A stretch of 64,000 bases of DNA from Pseudomonas congelans (GTDB taxonomy: Bacteria > Pseudomonadota > Gammaproteobacteria > Pseudomonadales > Pseudomonadaceae). The translations under genes and the position numbers were made by a program. Positions 56,311 to 64,000 of the stretch are shown here, one piece after another. A model generated the notes under the pieces. That model saw nothing but the letters and a program-made list of their open reading frames with translations, ran no database searches and was not told the DNA's origin. Positions within the stretch are counted from its first letter, which is position 1. Each line of letters begins with the position of its first letter. The stretch is from the NCBI RefSeq assembly GCF_900103225.1, contig NZ_FNJH01000001.1:141178-205177 (forward strand), in the 5' to 3' direction.

Positions 56311-56665
56311 AACGATAGCCATCAGTTTCCGGGCCGGACCCCAACCCCAATCCACCTGATGTCGCAGAACCGCCGTGTGACGCAGAGCGTCACGAACTGC
56401 ATTCCCACGCGGAGCGTGAGGAACGATAGCCATCAGTTTCCGGGCCGGACCCCAACCCCAATCCACCTGATGTCGCAGAACCGCCGTGTGACGCAGAGCG
56501 TCACGAACTGCATTCCCACGCGGAGCGTGAAGAACGATAGCCATCAGTTTCCGGGCCGGACCCCAACCCCAATCCACCTGACAGCGCAGAACCGCCGTGT
56601 GACGCAGAGCGTCACGAACTGCATGCCAACGCGGAGCATTGGCACGATAATCAGCTGAATGTGTT
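56238..56665. repeat. Four tandem copies of a 111-bp repeat upstream of gltX
   Basis: AATCCACCTGA recurs at about 56238, 56349, 56460 and 56571, exactly 111 bp apart. Each unit holds CGCAGAACCG, GACGCAGAGCGTCACGAACT, CATTCCCACGCGGAGCGTGA, a GGAACGATAGCCATCAG segment and TTTCCGGGCCGGACCCC. The copies are almost identical. Because 111 is divisible by 3, open frames run through in both directions, but they are repeat artefacts. The array ends about 120 bp before gltX. Confidence 0.9.
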
Positions 56666-56787
56666 TACAACTCCGGGAGCGGAGCATGCGGAACGAGAGG
56701 CGTCCGGGCAATTGCCTTTCTTGCTGGAGCCCCATGCCCCCGGCCTGTTAACATTCCGCGCTTGATTGACCTAATTCGGGATTTTCC

Positions 56788-58269
56788 ATGACCACCGTTC
56801 GTACCCGCATCGCGCCATCGCCCACAGGCGACCCCCACGTCGGCACGGCCTACATCGCGCTGTTCAACTACTGCTTTGCCAAACAGCACGGCGGCGAGTT
56901 CATCCTGCGCATTGAAGACACCGATCAACTGCGCTCTACCCGCGAGTCCGAACAGCAGATCTTCGACGCACTGCGCTGGCTGGGCATCGACTGGAGCGAA
57001 GGCCCGGACGTCGGTGGTCCACATGGTCCATACCGCCAAAGCGAGCGCGGCGACATCTATAAGAAGTACGCGCAGCAACTGGTCGACATGGGGCATGCCT
57101 TCCCGTGCTTCTGCACCGCCGAAGAACTGGACGCGATGCGCGCCGAACAGCAGGCCAAGGGCGAAACTCCGCGCTATGACGGTCGCGCCTTGCTGCTCTC
57201 CAAGGAAGAAGTCCAGCGCCGCCTTGATGCCGGCGAACCACACGTGATCCGCATGAAGGTGCCGACCGAAGGCGTCTGCGTGGTACCGGACATGCTGCGT
57301 GGCGAAGTCGAAATCCCGTGGGATCGCATGGACATGCAGGTCCTGATGAAGACCGACGGTCTGCCGACCTACTTCCTCGCCAACGTGGTCGATGACCACC
57401 TGATGGGCATCACCCACGTATTGCGCGGCGAAGAATGGCTGCCATCGGCACCCAAGCTGATCCTGCTGTACGAATACTTCGGCTGGGACAAGCCGCAACT
57501 GTGCTACATGCCGCTGCTGCGTAACCCCGACAAGAGCAAGCTGTCCAAGCGCAAGAACCCCACCTCGGTGACCTTCTACGAGCGCATGGGCTTCATGCCC
57601 GAGGCGATGCTCAACTACCTGGGGCGCATGGGCTGGTCGATGCCTGACGAGCGCGAGAAGTTCTCCTTGCAGGAGATGGTCGACAACTTCGACCTGTCGC
57701 GTGTTTCGCTGGGCGGGCCGATCTTCGATATCGAGAAACTTTCCTGGCTCAATGGCCAATGGCTGCGTGATCTGCCGGTCGAGGAGTTTGCCTCGCGTCT
57801 GAAGACCTGGGCGCTTAACCCTGACTACATGATGAAGATCGCACCGCATGTGCAGGGCAGGGTAGAGACCTTCAGTCAGGTCGCCCCGCTGGCCGGTTTC
57901 TTCTTCGCAGGTGGCGTCACGCCTGATGTGAAGCTGTTCGAACACAAGAAGCTGTCTCCGGAGCAGGTGCGTCAGGTAATGCAACTGATCCTGTGGAAGC
58001 TGGAATCGCTGCGCCAATGGGAGAAGGAGCGGATCATGGGCTGTATCCAGGCCGTGGTCGAACATCTCGAACTCAAGCTGCGTGATGCCATGCCACTGAT
58101 GTTTGCGGCAATCACCGGTCAGGCCAACTCGGTGTCGGTGACCGATGCGATGGAAATCCTCGGGCCGGACCTGACCCGCTTCCGGCTGCGCCAGGCCCTC
58201 GATTTGCTGGGTGGCGTTTCCAAGAAAGAAAACAAGGAATGGGAAAAGCTTCTGGGCGCTATCGCCTGA
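56788..58269 (+). CDS. gltX: Glutamyl-tRNA synthetase
   Basis: The protein has 493 residues, the standard length of bacterial GluRS. Its class I signatures are both present: the HIGH-type motif PTGDPHVGT near residue 10-18 and the KMSKS-type motif KLSKRKNP near 250. The anticodon-binding domain forms the C-terminal third. It charges tRNA-Glu in the cytoplasm, and a tRNA-Glu gene follows 270 bp downstream, an arrangement common in Pseudomonas. Confidence 0.97.
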   Translation: MTTVRTRIAPSPTGDPHVGTAYIALFNYCFAKQHGGEFILRIEDTDQLRSTRESEQQIFDALRWLGIDWSEGPDVGGPHGPYRQSERGDIYKKYAQQLVDMGHAFPCFCTAEELDAMRAEQQAKGETPRYDGRALLLSKEEVQRRLDAGEPHVIRMKVPTEGVCVVPDMLRGEVEIPWDRMDMQVLMKTDGLPTYFLANVVDDHLMGITHVLRGEEWLPSAPKLILLYEYFGWDKPQLCYMPLLRNPDKSKLSKRKNPTSVTFYERMGFMPEAMLNYLGRMGWSMPDEREKFSLQEMVDNFDLSRVSLGGPIFDIEKLSWLNGQWLRDLPVEEFASRLKTWALNPDYMMKIAPHVQGRVETFSQVAPLAGFFFAGGVTPDVKLFEHKKLSPEQVRQVMQLILWKLESLRQWEKERIMGCIQAVVEHLELKLRDAMPLMFAAITGQANSVSVTDAMEILGPDLTRFRLRQALDLLGGVSKKENKEWEKLLGAIA

Positions 58270-58293
58270 GGCGTTACCTGTTCCTGTGAATCG

Positions 58294-58311
58294 CCCCCGG
58301 TTTTCCGGGGG
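58294..58311 (+). terminator. Hairpin after gltX
   Basis: A perfect stem CCCCCGG-TTTT-CCGGGGG lies 24 nt after the gltX stop. Only a weak T-rich tail follows (TTGAATGGT), so termination may be partial. Confidence 0.55.
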
Positions 58312-58369
58312 TTGAATGGTAAGTGGTTGTATTACCGACAAAAAAGTTTGCAGATTGTAGAAAATAAAT

Positions 58370-58398
58370 TTGACAGCCCTGTCACTCACGCTTAATAT
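58370..58398 (+). promoter_or_regulatory. Sigma-70 promoter of the tRNA-Ala/tRNA-Glu unit
   Basis: TTGACA (-35), a 17-nt spacer, then TAATAT (-10): a near-perfect housekeeping promoter. A GCGCCCCGTC discriminator follows and the tRNA-Ala gene begins 20 nt on. The GC-rich discriminator is typical of stringently controlled stable-RNA promoters. Confidence 0.88.
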
Positions 58399-58417
58399 GC
58401 GCCCCGTCCACTGATGT

Positions 58418-58493
58418 GGGGCTTTAGCTCAGCTGGGAGAGCGCCTGCATGGCATGCAGGAGGTCAGCGGTTCGATCCCGCTAAGCTCCACCA
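58418..58493 (+). tRNA. tRNA-Ala (anticodon GGC)
   Basis: This 76-nt cloverleaf has acceptor GGGGCTT/AAGCTCC, a D arm with AGCTCAGCTGGGAGAGC, anticodon stem CCTGC/GCAGG around loop ATGGCAT (anticodon GGC), TPsiC arm GCGGTTCGATCCCGC, and an encoded CCA end. Confidence 0.97.
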
Positions 58494-58539
58494 ATTTTGC
58501 CAGGGTTCATCGTTCGATGAACCTGACTGAAGGTTTTGC

Positions 58540-58615
58540 GTCCCCTTCGTCTAGTGGCCTAGGACACCGCCCTTTCACGGCGGTAACAGGGGTTCGAGTC
58601 CCCTAGGGGACGCCA
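58540..58615 (+). tRNA. tRNA-Glu (anticodon TTC)
   Basis: This 76-nt cloverleaf has acceptor GTCCCCT/AGGGGAC, anticodon stem CCGCC/GGCGG around loop CTTTCAC (anticodon TTC), TPsiC arm GGGGTTCGAGTCCCC, and an encoded CCA. It lies 46 nt after tRNA-Ala, very likely on the same transcript. Confidence 0.97.
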
Positions 58616-58637
58616 CGATTTCCCGCTCTGCGGGACC

Positions 58638-58675
58638 AAGGGTCATTCGATTATTGAATGGCCCTTTTGTTTTTT
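58638..58675 (+). terminator. Rho-independent terminator of the tRNA transcript
   Basis: The stem AAGGGTCATTC / GAATGGCCCTT with a short loop is followed by TTGTTTTTT. It begins 22 nt past tRNA-Glu. Confidence 0.9.
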
Positions 58676-58744
58676 CGGGGTTTGAAAACCCCTCCTTTCT
58701 GTTTTTATCTATTGCCACACTCAACGGTAACCGACTCTCGTGCC

Positions 58745-58953
58745 GTTACTGCGTTGGCATGCCGTTCAGGACACTCCGCGTCCTCTATGCGTTCGCAACG
58801 CAGTGCGCCGCGAACTGCATCCTCGCGCTGCAGCCCTCGTGGTTATACATAAGTCTTGTGGGAGCGAGCTTGCTCGCGAAGAGGCCGGTATAGCCCCCAG
58901 GAAATAGGGGTTGGATGCATCGTCTTCGTGAGCAAGCTCACTCCCACAGGTCT
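58745..58953. repeat. Hairpin repeats and a REPIN between the tRNAs and the thioesterase gene
   Basis: At 58745-58826 are GC hairpin motifs (GCGTTGGCATGCC, CTCCGCGTCCTC, GCGCCGCGAACTGCAT). At 58855-58951 is a complete REPIN, with left arm CTTGTGGGAGCGAGCTTGCT plus CGCGAAGAGG, right arm TTCGTGAGCAAGCTCACTCC plus CACAGG, and a CCCCCAGGAAATAGGGG hairpin between. The rest of the gap of about 465 bp up to 59141 shows no gene. Confidence 0.82.
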
Positions 58954-59140
58954 GTGTCCAGTCTGCACGTACGGTTTCAGGCCTTTTATCCGGGCTTATC
59001 CAGACTTGTGTATGACTCTGAGCGCTGTAGCGTGAAGAGCAAAAGGCATTCCGAGGGGCGCTTTTCATGCCAACGCGTGTGAACGCGCGGCATGACCCGC
59101 TACACTCCCGCCAATCACATCCACTCAAGCAGGAGCACGC

Positions 59141-59602
59141 ATGGTCTGGGACCGGGCAACGCCGTTTGTCATCGATCTGAATGTCGCCGCCGAAGACATC
59201 GACGGGCTGGGGCATGCCAATAACGCTGTCTATGTGTCCTGGCTGGAGCGCTGTGCCTGGCGTCATTCGCAGTTTCTCGGGCTGGACCTGACTGAATATC
59301 GGCGTCTGGACCGGGCCATGGCGGTGGTCAGGCATGAGATCGACTACCTGGCCAGCGCCTATGAGAACGACGAACTGCAACTGGCGACCTGGATCGTCGA
59401 CTGGGACCGCCGCCTGAAAATGACCCGCTGCTTTCAGCTCAAGCGGCCTGCCGACAACCTGACGTTGTTGCGCGCGCAAACCACCTTTGTCTGCATCGAG
59501 CTCTCCAGCGGTAAGCCCAAGCGTATGCCTGCCGAGTTCATCGAGGGTTATGGCGCAGCCATCTCTGACAGCGCCGTTCCCAATCCGCACGTCGGGCAGT
59601 AA
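59141..59602 (+). CDS. Acyl-CoA thioesterase, 4HBT/YbgC-like hotdog fold
   Basis: The protein has 153 residues with AGGAG 8 nt before the ATG. It is a single hotdog domain with the family motif DIDGLGHANNAVYVSWLERCAW, where the Asp of the catalytic loop is replaced by Gly-His-Ala-Asn (the usual form is D-x-x-G-H-x-N-N). It should hydrolyse short-chain or aromatic acyl-CoA thioesters in the cytoplasm; the natural substrate cannot be read from the sequence. It is probably co-transcribed with dusC, which begins 29 bp later. Confidence 0.83.
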   Translation: MVWDRATPFVIDLNVAAEDIDGLGHANNAVYVSWLERCAWRHSQFLGLDLTEYRRLDRAMAVVRHEIDYLASAYENDELQLATWIVDWDRRLKMTRCFQLKRPADNLTLLRAQTTFVCIELSSGKPKRMPAEFIEGYGAAISDSAVPNPHVGQ

Positions 59603-59631
59603 ACTGCCGGACTTTTTTTCGAGTGTGACCC

Positions 59632-60612
59632 ATGCAAATTGCTCTGGCGCCCATGGAGGGGTTGGTCGACGACATCCTGCGTAATGTGCTGACGAAAGTC
59701 GGCGGCATCGACTGGTGCGTGACCGAATTCATCCGGGTGTCCGAGCGTTTGATGCCGGCGCATTACTTCTACAAGTACGCATCGGAATTTCACCAGGGCG
59801 CGAAAACTGACGCGGGCACGCCATTGCGCCTTCAGTTGCTGGGCTCCGATCCGGTGTGCCTGGCCGAAAACGCCGCATTCGCCTGCGAACTGGGCGCACC
59901 GGTACTGGACCTGAACTTCGGCTGCCCGGCCAAGACTGTCAACCGCTCGCGTGGCGGCGCAATCCTGCTCAAGGAGCCGGAATTGCTGCACTCGATCGTC
60001 AGTCAGGTGCGACGTGCCGTGCCCAAAGCTATTCCAGTGACCGCCAAGATGCGCCTCGGCTACGAAAACACCGATGGCGCGCTGGATTGCGCCAGAGCGC
60101 TGGCTGACGGCGGGGCCGAGCAAATCGTCGTTCATGCCCGCACCAAGGTCGACGGCTACAAGCCTCCGGCGCACTGGGAATGGATTGCGCGCATTCAGGA
60201 AGTGGTCAAGGTTCCGGTGGTCGCCAACGGGGAAATCTGGACGGTTGACGACTGGCGGCGTTGCCGCGAAATCTGCGGCGCGCGAGACATCATGATTGGT
60301 CGCGGGTTGGTGGCGCGCCCTGATCTGGCCCGGCAGATCGCTGCGGCGCAGAAGGGCGAAGAGGTCGTGCCAATGACCTGGGACGAGTTGCAGCCGATGC
60401 TGCGGGTCTTCTGGCAGGACTGTCTGGCGAAGATGACGCTGATTCAGGCGCCGGGCCGGCTCAAGCAGTGGCTGGTGCTGCTGACCAAAAGCTATCCCGA
60501 GGCGACCCTGATGTTCAATGCGTTGCGCCGCGAGACCGACTGCGATCGCATCAGCGTATTGCTGGGCTGCTTGTCCGAAAACGAGCCCGACGAACGGTCA
60601 AAAAAAGTCTGA
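59632..60612 (+). CDS. dusC: tRNA-dihydrouridine(16) synthase DusC
   Basis: The protein has 326 residues and an FMN-binding TIM barrel. It begins [17 protein letters not shown], a typical Dus N terminus. The catalytic Cys is in [15 protein letters not shown] (about residue 103), and FMN-phosphate residues are seen in VVANGEIWT and [10 protein letters not shown]. DusC reduces uridine 16 in the D loop of tRNAs. The DusC subgroup is chosen over DusA/B on length and on the MEGLVD start. Confidence 0.9.
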   Translation: MQIALAPMEGLVDDILRNVLTKVGGIDWCVTEFIRVSERLMPAHYFYKYASEFHQGAKTDAGTPLRLQLLGSDPVCLAENAAFACELGAPVLDLNFGCPAKTVNRSRGGAILLKEPELLHSIVSQVRRAVPKAIPVTAKMRLGYENTDGALDCARALADGGAEQIVVHARTKVDGYKPPAHWEWIARIQEVVKVPVVANGEIWTVDDWRRCREICGARDIMIGRGLVARPDLARQIAAAQKGEEVVPMTWDELQPMLRVFWQDCLAKMTLIQAPGRLKQWLVLLTKSYPEATLMFNALRRETDCDRISVLLGCLSENEPDERSKKV

Positions 60613-60621
60613 AAAAAGTCT

Positions 60622-60649
60622 CTTGAAAAGCGAAAGGCCGTCCCTATTT
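60622..60649 (+). promoter_or_regulatory. ibpA: Sigma-32 heat-shock promoter of ibpA
   Basis: CTTGAAA (-35), a 13-nt spacer, then CCCTATTT (-10), closely matching the sigma-32 consensus. It begins just after the dusC stop and points to the small heat-shock gene, leaving a leader of about 58 nt. Confidence 0.85.
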
Positions 60650-60654
60650 TGGTG

Positions 60655-60713
60655 ATCAAGCGATGCCGAAAACGGGTCGCGTAAACCACTCGCTGATAAA
60701 CAGGAGAATTGTT
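60655..60713 (+). promoter_or_regulatory. Putative ROSE-like RNA thermometer in the ibpA leader
   Basis: The leader contains TCGCT (60690-60694), a form of the U-U/C-GCU motif of ROSE elements, 7 nt before the AGGAG ribosome site at 60702-60706, where pairing would block translation at low temperature. ROSE elements are known before ibpA genes in Pseudomonas. Upstream hairpin pairs (GATGCCGAAAACGGGTCGCG) fit a multi-stem leader. Folding was not computed. Confidence 0.55.
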
Positions 60714-61157
60714 ATGGCTACTGCATTTTCTCTGGCTCCACTGTTTCGCAACTCAGTGGGATTCGACCGCTTCAACGACCTCTTCGAGTCGGCGGCACGA
60801 AATGAGACAACCAGCGGCTATCCGCCCTACAACGTCGAGCGGCACACCGATGACCATTATCGAATCGTGATTGCTGCAGCAGGCATGCAAGAGCAGGATC
60901 TCGAGTTGCAGGTTGAGAAAGGTGTGCTGACCGTGATCGGCAGCAAGCGCGAGCAAGAAGCCGAAAACGTGACTTATCTGCATCAGGGTATTGCCCGCCG
61001 TGAATTCAAGTTGTCGTTCAGGCTGGCGGACAATATCGAAGTCAAAGGGGCCGATTTGTCTCACGGGCTGCTGAACATTGACTTGGTGCGCAACGTGCCG
61101 GAAGAAGCGAAACCAAAGCGTATTCCGCTCAATAGCCAGAAAGCGCTGGAAAACTGA
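60714..61157 (+). CDS. ibpA: Small heat-shock protein IbpA (Hsp20)
   Basis: The protein has 147 residues from the ATG at 60714, with AGGAG upstream. An alpha-crystallin domain occupies about residues 35-125 (YPPYNVERHTDDHYRIVIAAAGM; GVLTVIGSKREQE; IARREFKLSFRLADNIEV), and the C-terminal I-x-I/V-type anchor is PKRIPLN. It is an ATP-independent chaperone that binds unfolding proteins on heat stress. Regulation by sigma-32 plus a thermometer is suggested by the upstream sequence. Confidence 0.95.
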   Translation: MATAFSLAPLFRNSVGFDRFNDLFESAARNETTSGYPPYNVERHTDDHYRIVIAAAGMQEQDLELQVEKGVLTVIGSKREQEAENVTYLHQGIARREFKLSFRLADNIEVKGADLSHGLLNIDLVRNVPEEAKPKRIPLNSQKALEN

Positions 61158-61194
61158 TCCGTCAGGTGACGTTGAGTCAGCGGCATGTAACCGG

Positions 61195-61225
61195 GAAGGC
61201 GCCTACGGGGCGCCTTCTCTTTTTT
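61195..61225 (+). terminator. Rho-independent terminator of ibpA
   Basis: The hairpin GAAGGCGCC-TACG-GGGCGCCTTC is followed by TCTTTTTT. It begins 37 nt past the ibpA stop and its U-tract touches the end of the converging GGDEF/EAL gene. Confidence 0.9.
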
Positions 61226-63416
61226 AGTCCTGATGTGCGGTTTGCTGCGCAGGCCGCTTGAGTGCCAGCAATGACTCGAACTGCGGGCCTGGCAGCGGTT
61301 CGCTGAACAGATAGCCCTGATAGGTGTAGCAGCCGACTCTTTCGAGAAACGCCAGCTGCTCCGAGGTTTCAACGCCTTCCGCGATCACATTCAGGTTGAG
61401 GCTCTGCGCCATGGCAACGATGGCACGAATGATTTCTGCGTCATTGGGGTCGTTGGTGGCGTCCTGGACGAAGGACTGGTCGATCTTCAGCGTATCCACC
61501 GGCAGGCGCTTGAGGTAGGTCAGGGACGAATAGCCGGTGCCGAAATCATCCATCGCAAAGCTGACGCCCAGCGCCTTGAGGCTGAGCATCTTGAGGATGG
61601 TGTCGTCCAGATTCTGAATGACGATACCTTCGGTGATTTCCAGCTTGAGCATGGACGCAGGCAACTGGTTCAGGGTAAGGCTGCGTTCCACGCGCTCGAT
61701 GAAGTCGTGCTGGAGAAACTGTCGCGGGCTGATGTTGACGCCCATCAGGAATTTGTTTTCCGGTATCAGCCCCTGCCGTAAGAGCAGGCCACCGATTTTG
61801 CAGGCTTCGTTCAGAATATGGCTGCCGACCTCTAGAATCATCCCGCTTTCTTCAAGTATCTGCACGAACTGATCCGGCGCGAGCAGGCCGTATTCGGGGT
61901 GTTGCCAACGCAGCAGTGCCTCGGCTCCGGTGATGTATTCGTTGCGACAGTCGACCTGGGCCTGGAAGTGCAGGTGAAATTCGTTGCGGGTCAGTGCCAG
62001 GCGCAAATCATTTTCCAGGCGCAGACGCTGGCTGACGGCCTGTTGCATCGACACATGGAAAAACTGTGAAGCGTTACGCCCGCAATCCTTGGCCCGATAC
62101 AGGGCGATATCAGCGCGCTTGAGCAGATCGGCCGGGGTCAGGCCATCATCCGGGATCAGCACGACGCCGATGCTGGGCGTGACCTGCAGGCGATGGCCGT
62201 CGAGAAACATCGGCTCGGCCAGCAGGTTGCGCAGGTTGTCGGCCAACTCCCGCACTTGTCGAGTGACTTGGTCCTGTGAGCCTTCCAGGCCGCAGATCAA
62301 CACCACGAACTCATCGCCGCCGAGGCGGGCCACGGTGTCTTCCTGGCGCACACTGGCTTCCAGGCGTGCGGCGATGATGCTCAGAACGCTATCGCCCACC
62401 GGGTGGCCAAGCGAGTCATTGATGTGCTTGAAATGGTCCAGATCTAGAAACAGCAGGGCGCCGCGCAGGTTCTGGTGCTGAAGCAGCGATACTTGCTGGC
62501 TCAGACGGTCGAGCAGCAGTGCGCGATTGGGCAGCCCGGTCAGCGGGTCGTGATAAGCCAGATGCTGAATCTGCGCCTGGGCATTTTTAAGTGCGCCAAT
62601 GTCGCGGGCGTTCATCAACAGGCAGGCGGTGTTGTTCAGGGTGATGAACTCGACCGATATATCCAGCACCAGGGGCGCGCCATGCTTGTCTCGACCGTCC
62701 ATTTCCCGGTGATGCACCCGGCCTTTCTGGCGCAATTCTTCAAGCATGTGTTCGCGCTGCAAGGTGTCGGTCCAGATACCGACTTCATGCGCTGTACGGC
62801 CGAGCACTTCCTCGGCGCTGAAACCGGTCAGGCGAGTAAAACCATCGTTGACCTCGACATAGCGGCCCGAGTCGATTTCAGTGATGGTGATCGAGTCGGG
62901 GCTTGAATGAAACGCCTTGGCAAATTTTTCCTCGCTGGCCTCCAGGGCGATCTGCGCGCACTGTTGGGTAATGTCCATCAGGGTGCCGGACAGCCTGACG
63001 GGCTGGCCCTGTTCATTCCGGTAAATTCGCGCGCGGCCTTCAAGCAGGCGTGACGCTCCGTTTTTCAACTTGAACCGGTAGGTGACTTGCAGGCAGTCCT
63101 GCCCGGTTTCGAGTGCCACGGCATAGATTGCGCGCATTCGGCGGCGTTCTTCGCCGGGCAGACTGCCGAAGAACTGCCCGCCAGACTCATCGACGGGCAG
63201 TGCCGGCAAACCGTGCAGCAGCGCCGCGCGTGCCGAGGCTTGCAGCCGGTTGCGGACGATATCCAGATCCCAGGTGCCCATTTGCGCCAGGTCCAGCGCC
63301 AGCTCCAGGCGATCACGGGTTTCCTGCAGGGCCCGCTCTGCGTCTGTCAGCGGCAGTCTGGCGGATGCCGACTGTGCGGCAGTTTTCGGCGCGGCGTTAT
63401 CCGGTAGGTTGGGCAT
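61224..63416 (-). CDS. PAS-PAS-GGDEF-EAL cyclic-di-GMP signalling protein
   Basis: The protein has 730 residues with no membrane segment or signal peptide, so it is cytoplasmic. Two PAS/PAC regions (about 30-155 and 160-280) precede a GGDEF domain with an intact RLGGDEF near 365. An EAL domain follows with EALLRW near 495 and further catalytic residues in DDFGTGYSS and IAEGVE. Both catalytic centres look complete, so it could make and degrade c-di-GMP, with the PAS input deciding the balance. It converges on ibpA and is 66 bp from the LysR gene. Confidence 0.92.
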   Translation of the reverse strand: MPNLPDNAAPKTAAQSASARLPLTDAERALQETRDRLELALDLAQMGTWDLDIVRNRLQASARAALLHGLPALPVDESGGQFFGSLPGEERRRMRAIYAVALETGQDCLQVTYRFKLKNGASRLLEGRARIYRNEQGQPVRLSGTLMDITQQCAQIALEASEEKFAKAFHSSPDSITITEIDSGRYVEVNDGFTRLTGFSAEEVLGRTAHEVGIWTDTLQREHMLEELRQKGRVHHREMDGRDKHGAPLVLDISVEFITLNNTACLLMNARDIGALKNAQAQIQHLAYHDPLTGLPNRALLLDRLSQQVSLLQHQNLRGALLFLDLDHFKHINDSLGHPVGDSVLSIIAARLEASVRQEDTVARLGGDEFVVLICGLEGSQDQVTRQVRELADNLRNLLAEPMFLDGHRLQVTPSIGVVLIPDDGLTPADLLKRADIALYRAKDCGRNASQFFHVSMQQAVSQRLRLENDLRLALTRNEFHLHFQAQVDCRNEYITGAEALLRWQHPEYGLLAPDQFVQILEESGMILEVGSHILNEACKIGGLLLRQGLIPENKFLMGVNISPRQFLQHDFIERVERSLTLNQLPASMLKLEITEGIVIQNLDDTILKMLSLKALGVSFAMDDFGTGYSSLTYLKRLPVDTLKIDQSFVQDATNDPNDAEIIRAIVAMAQSLNLNVIAEGVETSEQLAFLERVGCYTYQGYLFSEPLPGPQFESLLALKRPAQQTAHQD

Positions 63417-63482
63417 GTTATCCGAGCCTTTGATCGATGGAACCGCCAGAGCGATCTGCCTGCGGCCTGCAGCAGCATCTGT

Positions 63483-64000
63483 TCACTGTGTCTGCGCATC
63501 GAGCAATTTCATGAATGCCCGTGCCGCATTCGACAGCGTACGTTCGGTGTGCAGGATGTAGCCTAGCTGGCGATTGAGCTGTACGCCCGGCAGCGGAATG
63601 CGTGCCACCTGTTCGTCAAGCATGGTGCGCGGCAGAACGCTCCAGGCCAGACCGATGGAAACCATCATCTTGATGGTCTCCATATAGTTGGTGCTCATGG
63701 CGATGTTGGGCTTGAGGCCCTGGGCCTCGCACAGTCCGCTGACAATGTGATGGGTAAAGGTGTTACCGCCGGGAAAAACCGCCGGATAGCGCACAATATC
63801 CTCCAGCTTCATCTGGCCGCTGTTGGCCAGCGGGTGCTCGGGTGCAGCGACGAAATCCAGCGGATCGTCCCATACGGGCACGGCGCGGATCAGTGCATGC
63901 GGCTCGGGCGCCAGTGTAATGACTGCCAACTCGGCGCGCCCGTGAAGAATTTCCTCATAGGCAATTTCCGAATCCAGGAACTGAATGTCCAGTGCAACCT
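63483..64000 (-). CDS. LysR-family transcriptional regulator, C-terminal part (cut by window end)
   Basis: The frame runs open to the last base of the window, so the start and the DNA-binding helix-turn-helix lie beyond it. The 172 residues seen form most of a LysR effector-binding domain: YEEILHGRAELAVITLAPEP, DDPLDFVAAPEHPLA, FPGGNTFTHHIV, STNYMETIKMMVSIGLAWSVLPRTM. This last motif is typical of the Pseudomonas LysR gene found near leuC (PA3122-like), suggesting leuC lies just outside. The apparent start at 63929 is an internal TTG and is not used. Confidence 0.88.
   Translation of the reverse strand, partial: VALDIQFLDSEIAYEEILHGRAELAVITLAPEPHALIRAVPVWDDPLDFVAAPEHPLANSGQMKLEDIVRYPAVFPGGNTFTHHIVSGLCEAQGLKPNIAMSTNYMETIKMMVSIGLAWSVLPRTMLDEQVARIPLPGVQLNRQLGYILHTERTLSNAARAFMKLLDAQTQ

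Noticed and set aside
56191..56658. Repeat proteins of about 130 residues in both directions upstream of gltX
   Set aside because: They arise only because the 111-bp repeat unit is a multiple of three; there is no ribosome site and the content is pure hairpin repeat.
56665..58389. A 574-codon minus-strand open frame over gltX
   Set aside because: It is antisense to a conserved essential gene, with no recognisable domain.
58418..58615. A genomic-island attachment site at the tRNA genes
   Set aside because: No integrase, no repeated tRNA 3' end and no foreign-looking DNA next to the tRNAs; the neighbours are core genes.

Overview
The window is about 64 kb of GC-rich gamma-proteobacterial chromosome, almost certainly from the Pseudomonas syringae group. 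Three things point there: an 'atypical' pyoverdine locus whose adenylation domains read Lys, Asp, Thr, Ser, Asp and Ser, with no ornithine-hydroxamate genes; Pseudomonas REP/REPIN palindromes; and the flanking order tyrB-uvrB-gltX-tRNA-Ala-tRNA-Glu-dusC-ibpA. Gene names rest on recognising the protein sequences and on gene order; no database search was possible.

Layout. (1) 0.15-6.3 kb, minus strand: fpvGHJKCDEF, a tightly overlapping eight-gene operon for periplasmic reduction of ferripyoverdine and iron uptake. (2) 6.6-7.6 kb, plus strand: a TauD/SyrP-type aspartate beta-hydroxylase. (3) 8.2-31.3 kb, plus strand: three pyoverdine side-chain NRPSs. Their domains read C-A(Lys)-T | C-A(Asp)-T-E-C-A(Thr)-T-C-A(Ser)-T | C-A(Asp)-T-E-C-A(Ser)-T-TE. 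(4) 31.6-36.6 kb, minus strand: two TonB-dependent ferripyoverdine receptors, one with and one without an STN signalling domain. (5) 36.9-42.2 kb, minus strand: pvdMNOE; pvdP lies divergently at 42.4-44.0 kb. (6) 44.6-49.1 kb, minus strand: pvdR-pvdT-opmQ efflux pump; the PvdQ acylase lies divergently at 49.3-51.6 kb. (7) From 51.7 kb: a small low-complexity ORF, then housekeeping genes (tyrB, uvrB, gltX, two tRNAs, a thioesterase, dusC, ibpA), a PAS-GGDEF-EAL protein and the C-terminal part of a LysR regulator cut by the window end.

How it works together. The NRPSs build the acylated side chain on a chromophore precursor made by pvdL/pvdH, which lie outside the window. The hydroxylase supplies beta-hydroxy-Asp as iron ligand. 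PvdE exports ferribactin to the periplasm, PvdQ deacylates it, PvdP/PvdM/PvdO mature the chromophore and PvdN modifies its side chain. PvdRT-OpmQ secretes or recycles pyoverdine, the FpvA-type receptors bring the iron complex back, and FpvGHJK/CDEF strip and import the iron. Iron-starvation (PvdS) boxes of the form TAAAT-N16-CGT, or close variants, precede most of these transcription units.

Most notable observations: the second NRPS looks like a fusion of what I remember as two proteins in P. syringae DC3000 (D-Asp/Thr and Thr/Ser), with one Thr module missing, so a six-residue rather than seven-residue pyoverdine is predicted. A complete REPIN palindrome sits in frame inside the Asp adenylation domain of that same protein. 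Intergenic DNA is unusually rich in dispersed and tandem palindromic repeats.
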